This document shows positions 48,250 through 59,500 of a stretch of DNA of 64,000 nucleotides, piece after piece. The position numbers were made by a program, and so were the translations under genes. The notes beneath the pieces are model-generated. The model worked only from the letters and a program-made list of their open reading frames with translations, did not search any database and was not told the DNA's origin. Source of the DNA: Lineus longissimus (taxonomy: Eukaryota; Nemertea; Pilidiophora; Heteronemertea; Lineidae); assembly GCF_910592395.1 (NCBI RefSeq), contig NC_088318.1, positions 2,852,001-2,916,000 of the forward strand, read 5' to 3'. Positions within the stretch are counted from its first letter, which is position 1; each line of letters starts with the position of its first letter.

Positions 48250-49677
48250 TCACTTCCAATCTCCCTTTTCGTAGTCGAATTGAGAACTGAGGCCTTCAAT
48301 GGCTCCTTGACGCTGTGCGATCATTTTCTTGACCGTATCTTCCTGCCATTCTTTTGTAATCGTGTGAGGCAGTGGTGGATAGACTGAAACAAAGGAGAGA
48401 ATAATAAGAAATGACAATTTTTCACACCACTTTGCCAAGAAGCATTCTTTGGGGTGCAAGCTGACACAATAGAAGAACGCACAACATCTGAAAGTGGTGG
48501 CTTCGCGGTCTGGCCAGCGCCACTCTATCTTGCGTTTGTATTTTCCGGGTAACAGTATTCATATCACCCACTGAACTTCCTTACCATAGATTTTCATCCA
48601 CAAGTACAGCCATCCAGTCACCGCAAGTCCTGCAATGACGGCAGCTACGACTGACTTCCATTCTCCTGTTGGAGCTTTCATCTCAGCATAGGTGGAACAG
48701 AAGCTGGCACGGTACACTAAAATGATGAAAGGAAATACAAGTGACTGGGATGCAAGCTTTAGAGAGATGCCTCTTCAAGAAATTAGCACGATCAAGACTT
48801 ACTAAAGACTAGTCTTTATTGATTCTTCGTATGATGTAAAAGATACAGTTCCCGACCTTTCATAACAAGTATCACCACCGTACTCTTTAAACGGATTCAT
48901 CTTATCACTATCAGGGAATTTTTATCAGGCATTCAGATATATTCAATGCCTCATCCAAAATTGCTTATAAATCAAGAATCAGGGGCCTTTTTTATGATGG
49001 GACAACATGACAGGTGCCTCCTCCCCACCCCCACATAGTGATTACCACAAACTTTTACAGTGTAATCAAACTTACAGGTCTTCTTCTCTGCAATTGAGAG
49101 GTTTTTCCAGTCTCCCATTTCTTTCTCCCTCAGGGCCATAACGTCAGACGAGTTTTCACCAAAGCGGATGCCTGGGCATGGGAATTCCACTCTGTCCATG
49201 TAGCTCCCAGTCCCATTGAAACCATAGCCAACCACATCGCGGTTACCTGGAAATATGCATTAAATATAAATTACAGTACAGATTTCATTTCGTTAGATAA
49301 TTTTGTTTTCACTATAATGGATAACTTTCCAATCACTGTAGAAGAAACTCTTGTTCAACAAGTATCCAGAACTGAATGAAACAAATAGTGATTGATAGTT
49401 AGCGAGACAAGCAAGTACAGGAAGGAAACAGGAATTAGAATGTCCAGATTTTGAGAATAATTTGTTCGAATCCAATTAACGCAACATGACAAACGTAATT
49501 GGATGATTACTGCAACACGATTTATAAAAGAAGCCACTTGCCTATTCTTGGGTAGATTCTCTCTTTTTCTGCAGGTGTTAAAGCAACATCTGTAGATCTA
49601 GCTGCAGTTGTTGACAGCGCTCTCTGGGAAATAGACCGGGACTGACGCCCAACAACGCGTATCATGTTGCCTGCCAT
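48250..49677 (-). CDS. COX4: Cytochrome c oxidase subunit 4
   Basis: Four coding exons on the minus strand: 49677-49542, 49246-49076, 48716-48585 and 48383-48250; 190 residues. The N-terminus (MAGNMIRVVGRQSRSISQRA) is basic and hydroxylated, a mitochondrial presequence. The body matches COX4: GNRDVVGYG, KKTLYRASFCSTYAEM, GEWKSV, a membrane helix VVAAVIAGLAVTGWLYLWM, then VYPPLPHTITKEWQEDTVKK and the C-terminus FDYEKGDWK. It is a nuclear-encoded inner-membrane subunit of respiratory complex IV, involved in assembly and ATP/ADP control. An acceptor (TTACAG) one base before the ATG implies a separate 5' UTR exon. The first coding intron has a GC donor (ATAG|GCAAGT). Confidence 0.96.
49540..49541 (-). 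other. COX4: GC-AG splice donor in COX4
   Basis: Exon 1 ends AGAATAG and the intron begins GCAAGT; the acceptor before 49246 is a normal CAG. Splicing here joins YPRIG to NRDVVGYG in frame, as COX4 requires. No GT in the neighbourhood gives a valid junction. Confidence 0.8.
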
Positions 49678-51325
49678 CCTGTAATCAGAAACACGAAGTG
49701 TTAAAATATGCTACTGTGTCACAAATGGATCGAATCTTGGATCTTGAAATTGAAAGAACCCTGCCACTCGTACTCTGTTCGGTATCTACACTACAGACTA
49801 CAGTAAACAAGGTCAAGGAACCGTTTAGCCCTGCTGAATTCATGAACTGTACAGTACCCTCAAAGTTGACCCAACGCAATGCTAAATGGGGGTTTGACTA
49901 GGCCTATGATTACCTTTTGTTCAGAAAGAATCAGGGCCAACAGATAATCAGTCAGTCGGTGCAGTGCACTGCATCATGTACATGTGACATGCACGCGTGT
50001 ACACACAGAGAAGAGGTCAAACTCAAACTTGCCGGTTTCATAAGTGGCATTTCTTTCCCAAAATCTCGGACACAACACAATTCCTACTCAAACTCTTGCA
50101 TTTAAAACATAGTTGAGATATCAAATACAAGACTTGATGAGTAAATTACGCATAAACAGACAACATTGAGGTGAAAATACGAAATGAAACTTACACCAAG
50201 TACGACCTTGCACTTCAATGCCGGAAAAGAAATGGCACTGTTGGGCCCGAACAACCACCTCAGTGCACTTACTGTGAATGCATTGCGCTGGAGTCGAAGT
50301 TCGGCTTTCAGCCAAACGGAAGTGACGCAAATTTTGTAAACATGGAAGAAAGGACGAAGCCGATTTCTTGATTTCTTGATCAAAACTCGGCATAAAAAGC
50401 ACAATAGACAAGCTTAGATTCGGCTGAAATTCTGCCTAGGTGAGCATCACTGTATCCGTATCATGTAAAGACATGGAAGGTTGGCCAAAAATTATCGTAG
50501 TAATATTTCTCGCTCACTAAAGCTGGACTCAAAAAGTGCTCCCACTTTACATCTACAATGCACGGTCAGTGCATACAAATGCATTGCAAGATTAGCATTT
50601 TGATGAATCACAATCTGACAATGCTGATAGTGGTGATATGATGACATTGAAACTTGTGAGCATTTGTCATAAGCGGTAAATTTTTAGTAACCACGGTTTT
50701 TTAACTACTTTGCTGTATTCATTGGACTACGGCGGGCCTACCCATGTCCCATACTATACTAAATTACTATTACCGTAACGGATGCCACTGATTACTTTCG
50801 CTCCACGGTCAACCATGTCCACTTGGCACTTGTAAATTAAGCAGGCTCCATAGGATCAATTGCACCAGTTGGTGGCAGAATCAAGCATCAAATGATACCA
50901 GGTACAAGGAACCTCCGTTTTACATCTCATTGATTTAGGGACGGTGCTGTGTGTAGAGACTTCCCACTAGGGAATGAAGACAGAATGGCCCCGATCCTTA
51001 GGAAGATCAAACCGACGACCTCCTGATTATTGACCAATTGCTCTTTGTAACTACTACGCCACAGTTTCCTGACTGACAGATTTGATTTTGATATCTGCCC
51101 AAAAGTTACTGTACTCTTTCAACAGTCCTTTCTAAAATTAGGAAACATAATGCGTAAAACTAATACACAGTTATCAATTCAACCTTCATTTCACCAATGT
51201 GACTTAATTTCTCTTCGTTCATTTTCAGGGCTCACATTCACAAACTAAACCACGCTAAGTGAAAACAGGCATTGTACATGGTGAAGAACTGAGACAATCT
51301 TAGAGGTGCAAGTTCTGAATAAAAA
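49678..51325. promoter_or_regulatory. Divergent intergenic region between COX4 and SYS1
   Basis: Contains the promoters of both genes and the COX4 5' UTR exon. ACGGAAGTGACGC at 50316-50328 is an ETS/GABP-like site (CGGAAGTG) next to a CRE-like TGACG; GABP (NRF-2) sites drive COX4 in mammals, so use here is plausible but inferred. A tRNA-derived SINE head lies at 50985-51062. Confidence 0.4.
50860..51075 (-). mobile_element. tRNA-derived SINE fragment
   Basis: On the minus strand, starting at 51062, the sequence reads GTGGCGTAGTAGTTACAAAG, then CAATTGGTCAATAATCAGGA, then GGTCGTCGGTTTGATCTTCC. This follows tRNA-like box A (GTGGCGTAGTGGTTA) and box B (GGTTCGAATCC) patterns with decay. Further along the minus strand GAGATGTAAAACGGAGGTTC resembles the conserved body of invertebrate SINEs. 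Too degenerate for a working tRNA. The outer limits are approximate. Confidence 0.6.
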
Positions 51326-52685
51326 ATGAGTTCATCTTTTCGTAGCAGTGTGTGGGACCCAGTCCACATCATTTTTCAAATTCTGACAATGCAGTCAATA
51401 TATTATGTGTGGTTAGGTGTTTGGATTTGCATAATGGACTATATAGCAGGGACAGACAGATCTTTGGATCAAATGTTTAGTTATCAGGTAAGTTCAATTA
51501 AAAAGTTTGTGATTCAAGACCTAGATCTTAATGTTACACAGCAAAAGATATCCGGGGCTAGAAATTGACAGAGGCAATGGAGGCAACACACTGCGCTTTT
51601 TATCTTTTATCAAATGGGAGCCCTGGATATCAGAAGGTCTCCAATGGCAAAGTTGAAATGTCTCGAGATTTTGTTAGGCTTTTGTTATCAAGCAGACAAA
51701 AACTTGTACTAAAAGTCGGCCTGTCCTTAACTAAGAAGGTCAGTCATTCAATGTTGAGGCGAATGTTTTTTGTTAAGATATAGATGACTGACTCAGATTG
51801 AATAGTTTTGGTGGGTGGGTAAAGGCCATACTTACTTAACTTGAATGTTGCTCTTTTCCACCATTAAGAAAGACATCATATCATAACATACATGTACCAT
51901 TTTTTGTTTCAGGCTCTGATATTTAAAGATTTAAATGGTCGATTAATAATGGGGAGCTTTGTTCTAAATGCATTAACATGGTAAGTTTTAAGTCTATGGG
52001 TAATCAGTGATTCTTAGTACAAATTGCAATCATGGCAAGTCAGCCAAAATTTGCCCAAGGATACTGACTACCACCTGCAACTTGACAATTCTATGTGAAT
52101 TGTGGAACCACATCCCACCAGGTATTACGTCCTGAGCTTAGGCGGTCTGTGTGAGCACCTCTCTTGCTATTCTAACACTCGTTGCATCACTTGAATATTG
52201 ATACAATATCCATCTAGCGTGTCCGATATCATTGGGCCCAAGAATAAACTGATTATAATTTAAAAAACTGATCATTATAATATTTCAAAACATTGTTTTG
52301 CGGTAATTATTGTCCCAATTGCAGTAATCATTGTCCATCTCTGAGAGACAGCCCTGTAGCAAATTAGGCAAAATATGGGCAAGTTGACCCTGATTTGACA
52401 ATAACTCACCTAGATTACTTCTAACCTTTCTATTTGTTTTTCAGTGCCATTGGACTCTGGTATATCATAAAACGGACAAAACAGTGTTTAGATTTCACAA
52501 TAACAGTCCATTTTGTCCACCTCCTGGTGTGTTGGATTTACAATCACACCTTTCCGGCGACGGTATCGTGGTGGTTAGTGAACATCATATGTATTGTTAT
52601 CATGACTGTGCTCGGTGAATTCTTGTGTATGAGAACTGAATTGAAAGCAATACCCATTTCAGTCGGACCAAAGGTGGATTTATAG
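51326..52685 (+). CDS. SYS1: SYS1 Golgi trafficking protein
   Basis: Three exons: 51326-51487, 51913-51980 and 52445-52685; in phase, 156 residues, the same length as human SYS1. It starts MSSSFRSSVWDPVHIIFQIL and has MQSIYYVWLGVWI, LIMGSFVLNALTCAIGLWYI, KQCLDFTITVHFVHLLVCWI and TVSWWLVNIICIVIMTVLGE, giving four membrane segments, then EFLCMRTELKAIPI near the cytosolic C-terminus. SYS1 brings the GTPase ARFRP1 (Arl3 in yeast) to the trans-Golgi, which in turn acts on ARL1 and golgins. No signal peptide is expected. An in-frame extension past exon 1 is intron read-through. Confidence 0.96.
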
Positions 52686-55600
52686 TGGAGGGTGAATGTG
52701 CGGTGACATTCTGGATACCTGTGTTGCGGGTCGTTGAAAGTGTCAGAGGATAAGAGAACGTGTAAGGACCAAATTCAGATTGATATGCCCCTTTTATGCA
52801 CCAACCTGTACAATGTATCGTCATCCACATGTATAGAAAGAGTGAAATGAAAGCCATTCAATATTCAGTGGGGGAAGAAATGAGAGAACACCTTCATGTA
52901 GGCAGAGTTGGCAGAGTTTGGGTAGTAAACTTCTCATGTGACCGACTTGATCAAAAACATTTCAGTCTTCAGAACTTTTTGATTATATTGTGTACTGGTA
53001 GTGCAGTTAGCTCTGACGTAAGCTTGAAACGTGCGTTATTGTGTTAAAACGACAAACTATACTTTTAAATATCAAGTACCCTGTTTCATATTGTGTACCA
53101 TACTACATGTTCTATACAATGCTACTGTGTCATCATACTGTACGCGTGTGGTATCTTTGCTCTCCAAACCCATGACATGTTGTGAAAGACTTTCCTACTA
53201 TACAAACAATAATAATCATTGCTTAAAGATGTATATTTTACTGGTAATTGCTAGAGGGAGTCCTGGGAATTGATCTTACTGAGAAAAGCTGAAATTCATT
53301 TTCGAAATTGACCATGAATTGCCCTTGATTTGGTGAAAAACAATGCCCTCTGGAAAACCTGGCCAGTGCTTGTAGATAGATGTACTCTTGGCTCATGTCA
53401 TCATTGTCGTTAGGTTTGGAGAATTCGGCCAAATGCCAAGACAAAATGCCTCATCTGTTAAAGGTGAATTCATCACCATAGTAATGGAATGGGATGGGAT
53501 ATATTTTTGAGTTTCATCTAAGAAAATTGGCAAAGAATTGAAACAGTTAAACTCCCCCGTCTTGTCAAGTTCCGAGTTGTTAGTTGTGATAGGAAGTTTT
53601 TGTGGTCTCTTTGTCCGCTCCACTTCATCTTTGCATTGTGTACATTTATAACTTTGTTGTAAAATGTGCTTCTATATTTAAAAAAATACATTTTATCGAG
53701 TAACGATTCACTCCAAACTCATCTCAGTCCTGTCAAGTTGGCTGTCTGAAGAAAGTTTCGAAATAAGAAACGGTGAAAATTCTAAGCAACTTCTTCAACA
53801 ACAGTACTGGTATTGTGGTCAATTATTGTACACTTGTTATATATAGGCAGGAAGAGTCCATTGTTGTTTGTTATACAGGGGTAGCAAGTGCATATGCTAA
53901 TGTGGCTGAGATATAACCTTACTTCCCTAGCCAAGTGGAATGGGCCGCCCTCAATAACATAGAAGATGGTGAATGGACTCTTCTTTCCTGTAATAGAAGA
54001 AGTGTACCATTTTCCCTGGGGCTATTGACTGCCCATGGTACAAGACAGAGCTGGGTTGGGAGTATTTTTGGCTTTGGTATATATTTATTTCTTTGATGTT
54101 CATGACATTTGTATAAATCGGTTTCTCAGCAGTGCAGTAATATCACTGTGACTGCTATTCTAGATCAAGAAGAAAAAGCAATAAATAGTGTATCTTTGCT
54201 GACTTTGGGTCATGATGTTATAAAACTAGAAGACATCTGCCTTAGTTTTGCCATGGTGTGATAATGGGGACAGTGGTCTCATAGTCAATTGCATTTCAAT
54301 GTTAGAATGTCGTAAACCTGCACATCATCATTCACAGTTCATAGCGGGCACATTGAAAACATTTTATGAGAATCTGTACATGTAACTTCTTGAACACATA
54401 GTGGAAGGTGAAATGCAACAGTTTGCATTATGATTTAAAAGAATGTGTTTTCATTTCTGAAGAAGTCTCCATTTTTGAAGTCATTTATGCCACGAAGTCT
54501 AACTGAGGAGACTGCTCAAGAAATATTGACCTTGGTCGAGGTTTACAAAAGGTTTATGCTTGATTGTACGCAAATGGGGACGAGAGTTTTGGCTTATTTG
54601 ATTCAAATCAGTTGAAGTTGACAAAGGGTAGGTTTTTCTTGAACCTGTGGGAGGGCTGGGGGCTGTGAGTACTAGTCTACTTCTTCACTAGCCCCTCTTA
54701 TATTTTTGTGAGCAGGTTCAAACTGCTTTAGTGATGTCCATCTCTGTACCAAAGTTTTTGCGAATAAAATTATTTATTTGAACAAGTTCTCAGCCTTCTT
54801 CGTTTCAACTTGTGATGTCTTCTGTTGTGTGACTCTAGGTTACATTGGTTGTGACATCAGACGACAGTGGTTACACATATTCTTCACTTGTATGTAAGAG
54901 CTATTAGACGACAGTGGTTACACATATTCTTCACTTGTATGTAAGAGCTATTAGACGACAGTGGTTACACATATTCTTCACTTGTATGTAAGAGCTATTG
55001 CATTCGGGCATATCAGGTCATTTCACTCAATACATACTTACTCCCTCATCCCTCATGCGTAAGGAAGAGTCATGTTGAGGCTCTATTTGCAAGAGGATGC
55101 AGCCATTGCAAGTCTCGAAGGTTGTTTCCAATAGGGCTCAGAAAGGTCACTTCCAAGATAAAGAAAAACGTTTCCTACTTGAAGACATTTTAAGGGCATC
55201 AAGGCCAAGGATTGCACCAAGACATATCTGTGACTTTCAAGCCCTGGGCATGGCTCTTAGTGCAAAGTGCATGGTGCTTTGGGCATGGCTCTGGATACAA
55301 GACGTTGGTTGTGACATACAGGACTGATATGTTCCAATGCCCTCGGAAGACATTTTTTGGACTGGATGTCCTGTTGGGAGATATAATTTTCTCGGAGCCA
55401 GATCGTTCTGGAGCAAAATCATGTCTTTGCCATGGATCATCTTGCAGTTCTAAAGTCTGTTGTTGATAGTCTTCAACAAGAACTTTTGCAATCAAAATTC
55501 TTTTCCATATCCCCTTGAAAGAGGTGCTTTTGTCTTGGCTTTTTTGGGGTCTATTGAATAAGACCATGCTTCACATGGGACAGACCAGTGGCCATCTCTT

Positions 55601-56596
55601 TGACCATCAGAACAACCAACCAAGAATTTTCTCAATATGTTTCTTTCATCAATTACACTTTATTTTCATTTTAAACATGCATTGTACAAGACTTTTTACA
55701 TTTGAGACTTGATATCGGACAACAGGTACCTCCCTAACATTCATCTACTATATTGTGGCATTAGCTTGAGAAAACAAATCGAAGAATCTTACATAATTGT
55801 AATTGGAAATTACTCAAGGATATTTGTACGTTCCAAGACAACATCAATGCATGTAACCAAAGATAAAGCAGTACATATAAATACTATTCTACTACACAGT
55901 GTTTGAATTAGGACTATTTACATACTATATACAAATAGCCAATAGCCAATAGAATTGGTGGGAAATCAATCCTTGTAAAGGCCCGTTTCTCACACCAGTA
56001 AGGGAAACCACATACTTTTCACAGGCATTCAATTAATTTTGATGTCAGTTACTAGTTTTGTATTTGCAACTGACAACAAAGGCCGGTAAAAGCGGAAAAA
56101 CCATGACAGTAACTGGCTGTAGTGCCAGTGGAGACAGGCCTTTACACCAACTGCCCTGGAACGATGGAGAACTTCCTTGTTTTCATATTTCGAATAAATT
56201 GCATTATCCACAGCACAGATTACGGTACAAGAACACACTTGACTTTTGGTTAACCCAACCATATGAATCCCTTTCTATGCACCAAATTCAACTCCCCTAA
56301 GTCTGGACCTCTTGTCCTGGCAGCTCAAAACAATGTACAATTCAGGGGCAACACAAAACTGTAGATTATTTCAGGGGCTTAATAACGTAATTGGTCCGGC
56401 CAAGAGATGAACCCATGGCCTCATGGTTAGGAGTCTGAAGCCTTAACTTGCACCTGACCAACCCGAGCTGAATGCATCACAGTACCTCCAGTGTCTAAAA
56501 TGACGCGTACCTTGGTCCAGGAGTGAAGGAAACTTCCCCTAGAGACTCTGCTTCACATTGCTTCCAAGAAAACCTCTTTAAAAATGCACCATGAAT
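52686..56596. other. Convergent intergenic region between SYS1 and VPS35
   Basis: About 3.9 kb with the two 3' UTRs. AATAAA at 54763-54768 on the plus strand could end a long SYS1 transcript. A 47-bp triplicate lies at 54859-54999. A weakly tRNA/SINE-like segment is seen around 56400-56520. No supported ORF. Confidence 0.5.
54859..54999. repeat. 47-bp tandem repeat, exactly 3 copies
   Basis: AGACGACAGTGGTTACACAT begins at 54859, 54906 and 54953, with practically identical units. The near-identity points to recent expansion or to an assembly effect. Confidence 0.95.
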
Positions 56597-59500
56597 CTAT
56601 AGCGTTAGTCCATCATAGGACGGTCCCTCGCCCTCTGGACTTTCCATACGGTTTCTCAAATGTTCAATTGTATTCTGGAAATGTTTGTTGATTTGTTCCG
56701 TTTCTTCATTAGCTTCAAGATTTGGCAGCTCCTCTCTTATTTTCCCTATCAGCTGATTCAAGACCTGTATCGTCACCTGGAGAAAAGGGAAAGAGAATGT
56801 ACCAGTGTAAACTACTGTAAACCTACTGTAAAACTGCCAAGTTCTGCAGATATTGTGAATAACCTCGACTCTCGAAAACATTATTTTTCTTTGGAAGTTC
56901 GGCATTTTACAGTTATTCATATACAGAAAAGATACCAACCTGATCATTCCCCTTCTCATAGAAGTATATATAGTGGTTGAGAATTTCTACAAACAACTGA
57001 ACTTGCACAGAGTTATCCATACACTGGTTAGCTATTCGTAAGCCCTTCTTCAAGCACTCCATCACACGTTTGCCATCATGCACCTAAAAAGATTGAAATC
57101 AAACATCAGAACATCTGATGATCCAATTGGTGATATTATGAATGAAGACACTTCTACTCGAGTTTTGTATAGATTAAGGGTTTGCGTAAGTTTTATTGAC
57201 CAATCATCCGAAAGCTCTGAACAAATGCAGATATAAAGAAAGAATGATAGCACTTTGCATACATACCTCTTCTCCGTCTGATTCCCGCGTCTTTCCCGAC
57301 CAGAACAAATGCGAGCAGACACAGACCCCGCGACACTGGTCCGGTTTCTTCAGAAGTTTCGATGCGGCAAGTGCACACTGCGTTCTAAGTGGTTCATGAT
57401 TCTCCTCGCCAAAACAAGACATCCTCTCAAATGTCGAAATGATCAAAGTTATTGCAGCTAGCTGGGCCTTGCTGTCGCTTATCTCATCTTCATACAAAGA
57501 AAATGCCTGGAACAAGACAATGGAGGATGACATAACTATTGAAATGTATAATGACGAGAGATAGAAAAGCACAGATATTACACTAGTCAAGATTAAGCAG
57601 CCCTGGTACATGTTCTTACATCAACATAGAAGTAACAAATCCAAGATTAAGCAGCCCTGGTACATGTTCTTACATCAACATAGAAGTAGCAAATCCAAGA
57701 TTAAGCAGCCCTGGTACATGTTCTTACATCAACATAGAAGTAACAAATCCAAGATCAAGCAGCCCTGGTACATGTTCTTACATCAACATAGAAGTAACAA
57801 ATCCAAGATTAAGCAGCCCTGGTACATGTTCTTACATCAACATAGAAGTAGCAAATCCAAGATTGAGCAGCCCTGGTACATGCTCTAACATCAACATTGA
57901 AGTAGCAAATCCAATTTTGCTGTCCATAGCAATGCGCTTACCATACAAAATTATGGCACTAAACATAATCTGTAGCCCTTGACAAAACCGATCCGGTGCA
58001 AGAAGAACATAACCTAAGTTATAAGCCCCTGCTTGCACAAAATACAACAGGTTAAAATCTTTGAGTGCGTTAAATCATCATATGAATACTGACCTGTGAC
58101 ATGAACTCGTATGCAACAGTCTCCTGGTTCTCAAACGGAATCTCTCCGGCCGTCAGCGCCCCTTGTAAGAACAATCGTAGAGATATTTCCGCCAACTCCG
58201 CTTTGATCAGCGCTACGATGGTTTGGTGGCAAAATTGGAAAATCTTTTGGCACTTTTTCTCCCATTTATCATCGTCCTCTTTGGCATCTCGATATCTAAA
58301 GGCTAATTTATACGCCGAGAACACCAACGGAGGAAGGCTGTATTTCATTCTTCGCTCACCACCGTTACCAAAATGTTTCCTCGCAGAATTCAAAATCTGA
58401 AAGTAACAAATATTCAAATTGATTCATGATTTGAAAGTTTGGGAGGGGGGTGTTCCTCAGTGATTACAATAGGCTATTTACAGTACAATCTATTGCACCT
58501 GGCATGAAATTGACAAGAGTTGTGTTGTATTGTATAGCTACTTACTAAGTAGTGTTGATCTAAATCGTTAGAGTGCAGGAGGTTGATAAACCTCCCCATC
58601 AGGCCCTGCTCCTCGGCAAAGTCTTCTGGGTCCTCGTCTTCTGTTGGCTGATCGCTCTGATCCTGGACTAGTGGCGCCGCCAGTGTCAGGATGGAGTCCA
58701 CCTGGAAACGAGCATTCGAATAACTTACGATATTTAGTTTTAAGAGTCAATGGACAAGAATGAACTCTATATGATACTTTATTTGGCACTGCAAGCAATT
58801 TGGCATTGCAGTGCGCAAGATTATGAAAGAAGAATAAGAATAAATGACATCTCAACAATCGTTTGCAAACATTTGGAAATTCACCTCACCTGTTCATGTT
58901 CTGGTATTAACGTCTCATTCTCCACAGCATTGCTGATGATGTATGCGCTCATCACCTTCCTCGCCTGGTAGTCGAAATATTCAAATAGCGGACCGAAGTG
59001 TTCCAGCTTGAGCACGGTGAGAATGTTGTTGTACATGTCCACGGGTATCTTCATCAACTTCATCAGCTCTTTGGAGACTGGACTGTTGTTCTCTAGGCTA
59101 AAGATAGAATGTGAAATTTCAGAATGAAAGTAGGAAATAGATTTGCAGAAGTTGAGAAAGGGAATGTGCTTTCTATACAGGGGTACTTCCAGCCGGGACA
59201 ATCCATATTCCAGATAGGGGAATTCCGAGCAGTGCATGTATTGCACTGAATGAGAACTAGCTTAGGTTGCCCTATTGGGTCATATGCTTTTTTTCACGAC
59301 CAGGCCATAAACACGACCTGTTCAAAATATGTTGTGGGTCCCGACCAAAATCAACTTTTGTAGGAGTCCAGCGTTAGCCCTCCTAAAGTGGAAGCAAGGT
59401 GTTTTTTCACACCCCAACACTCACTGGTCTAGATTCATTCGGTTGAATATATCCTCGGTTGTCTCCAGGACTTTATCAACATAATCCACTCGATCAGGAT

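Noticed and set aside
56400-56520. tRNA-like or SINE-like segment (GGCCTCATGGTTAGGAGTCT)
   Set aside because: A box A-like word is present but no convincing box B; too weak to call.
57610-57888. Open frame with five copies of an 18-residue repeat
   Set aside because: It is the 54-bp intronic minisatellite of VPS35; 54 is divisible by three, so the frame stays open by arithmetic alone.
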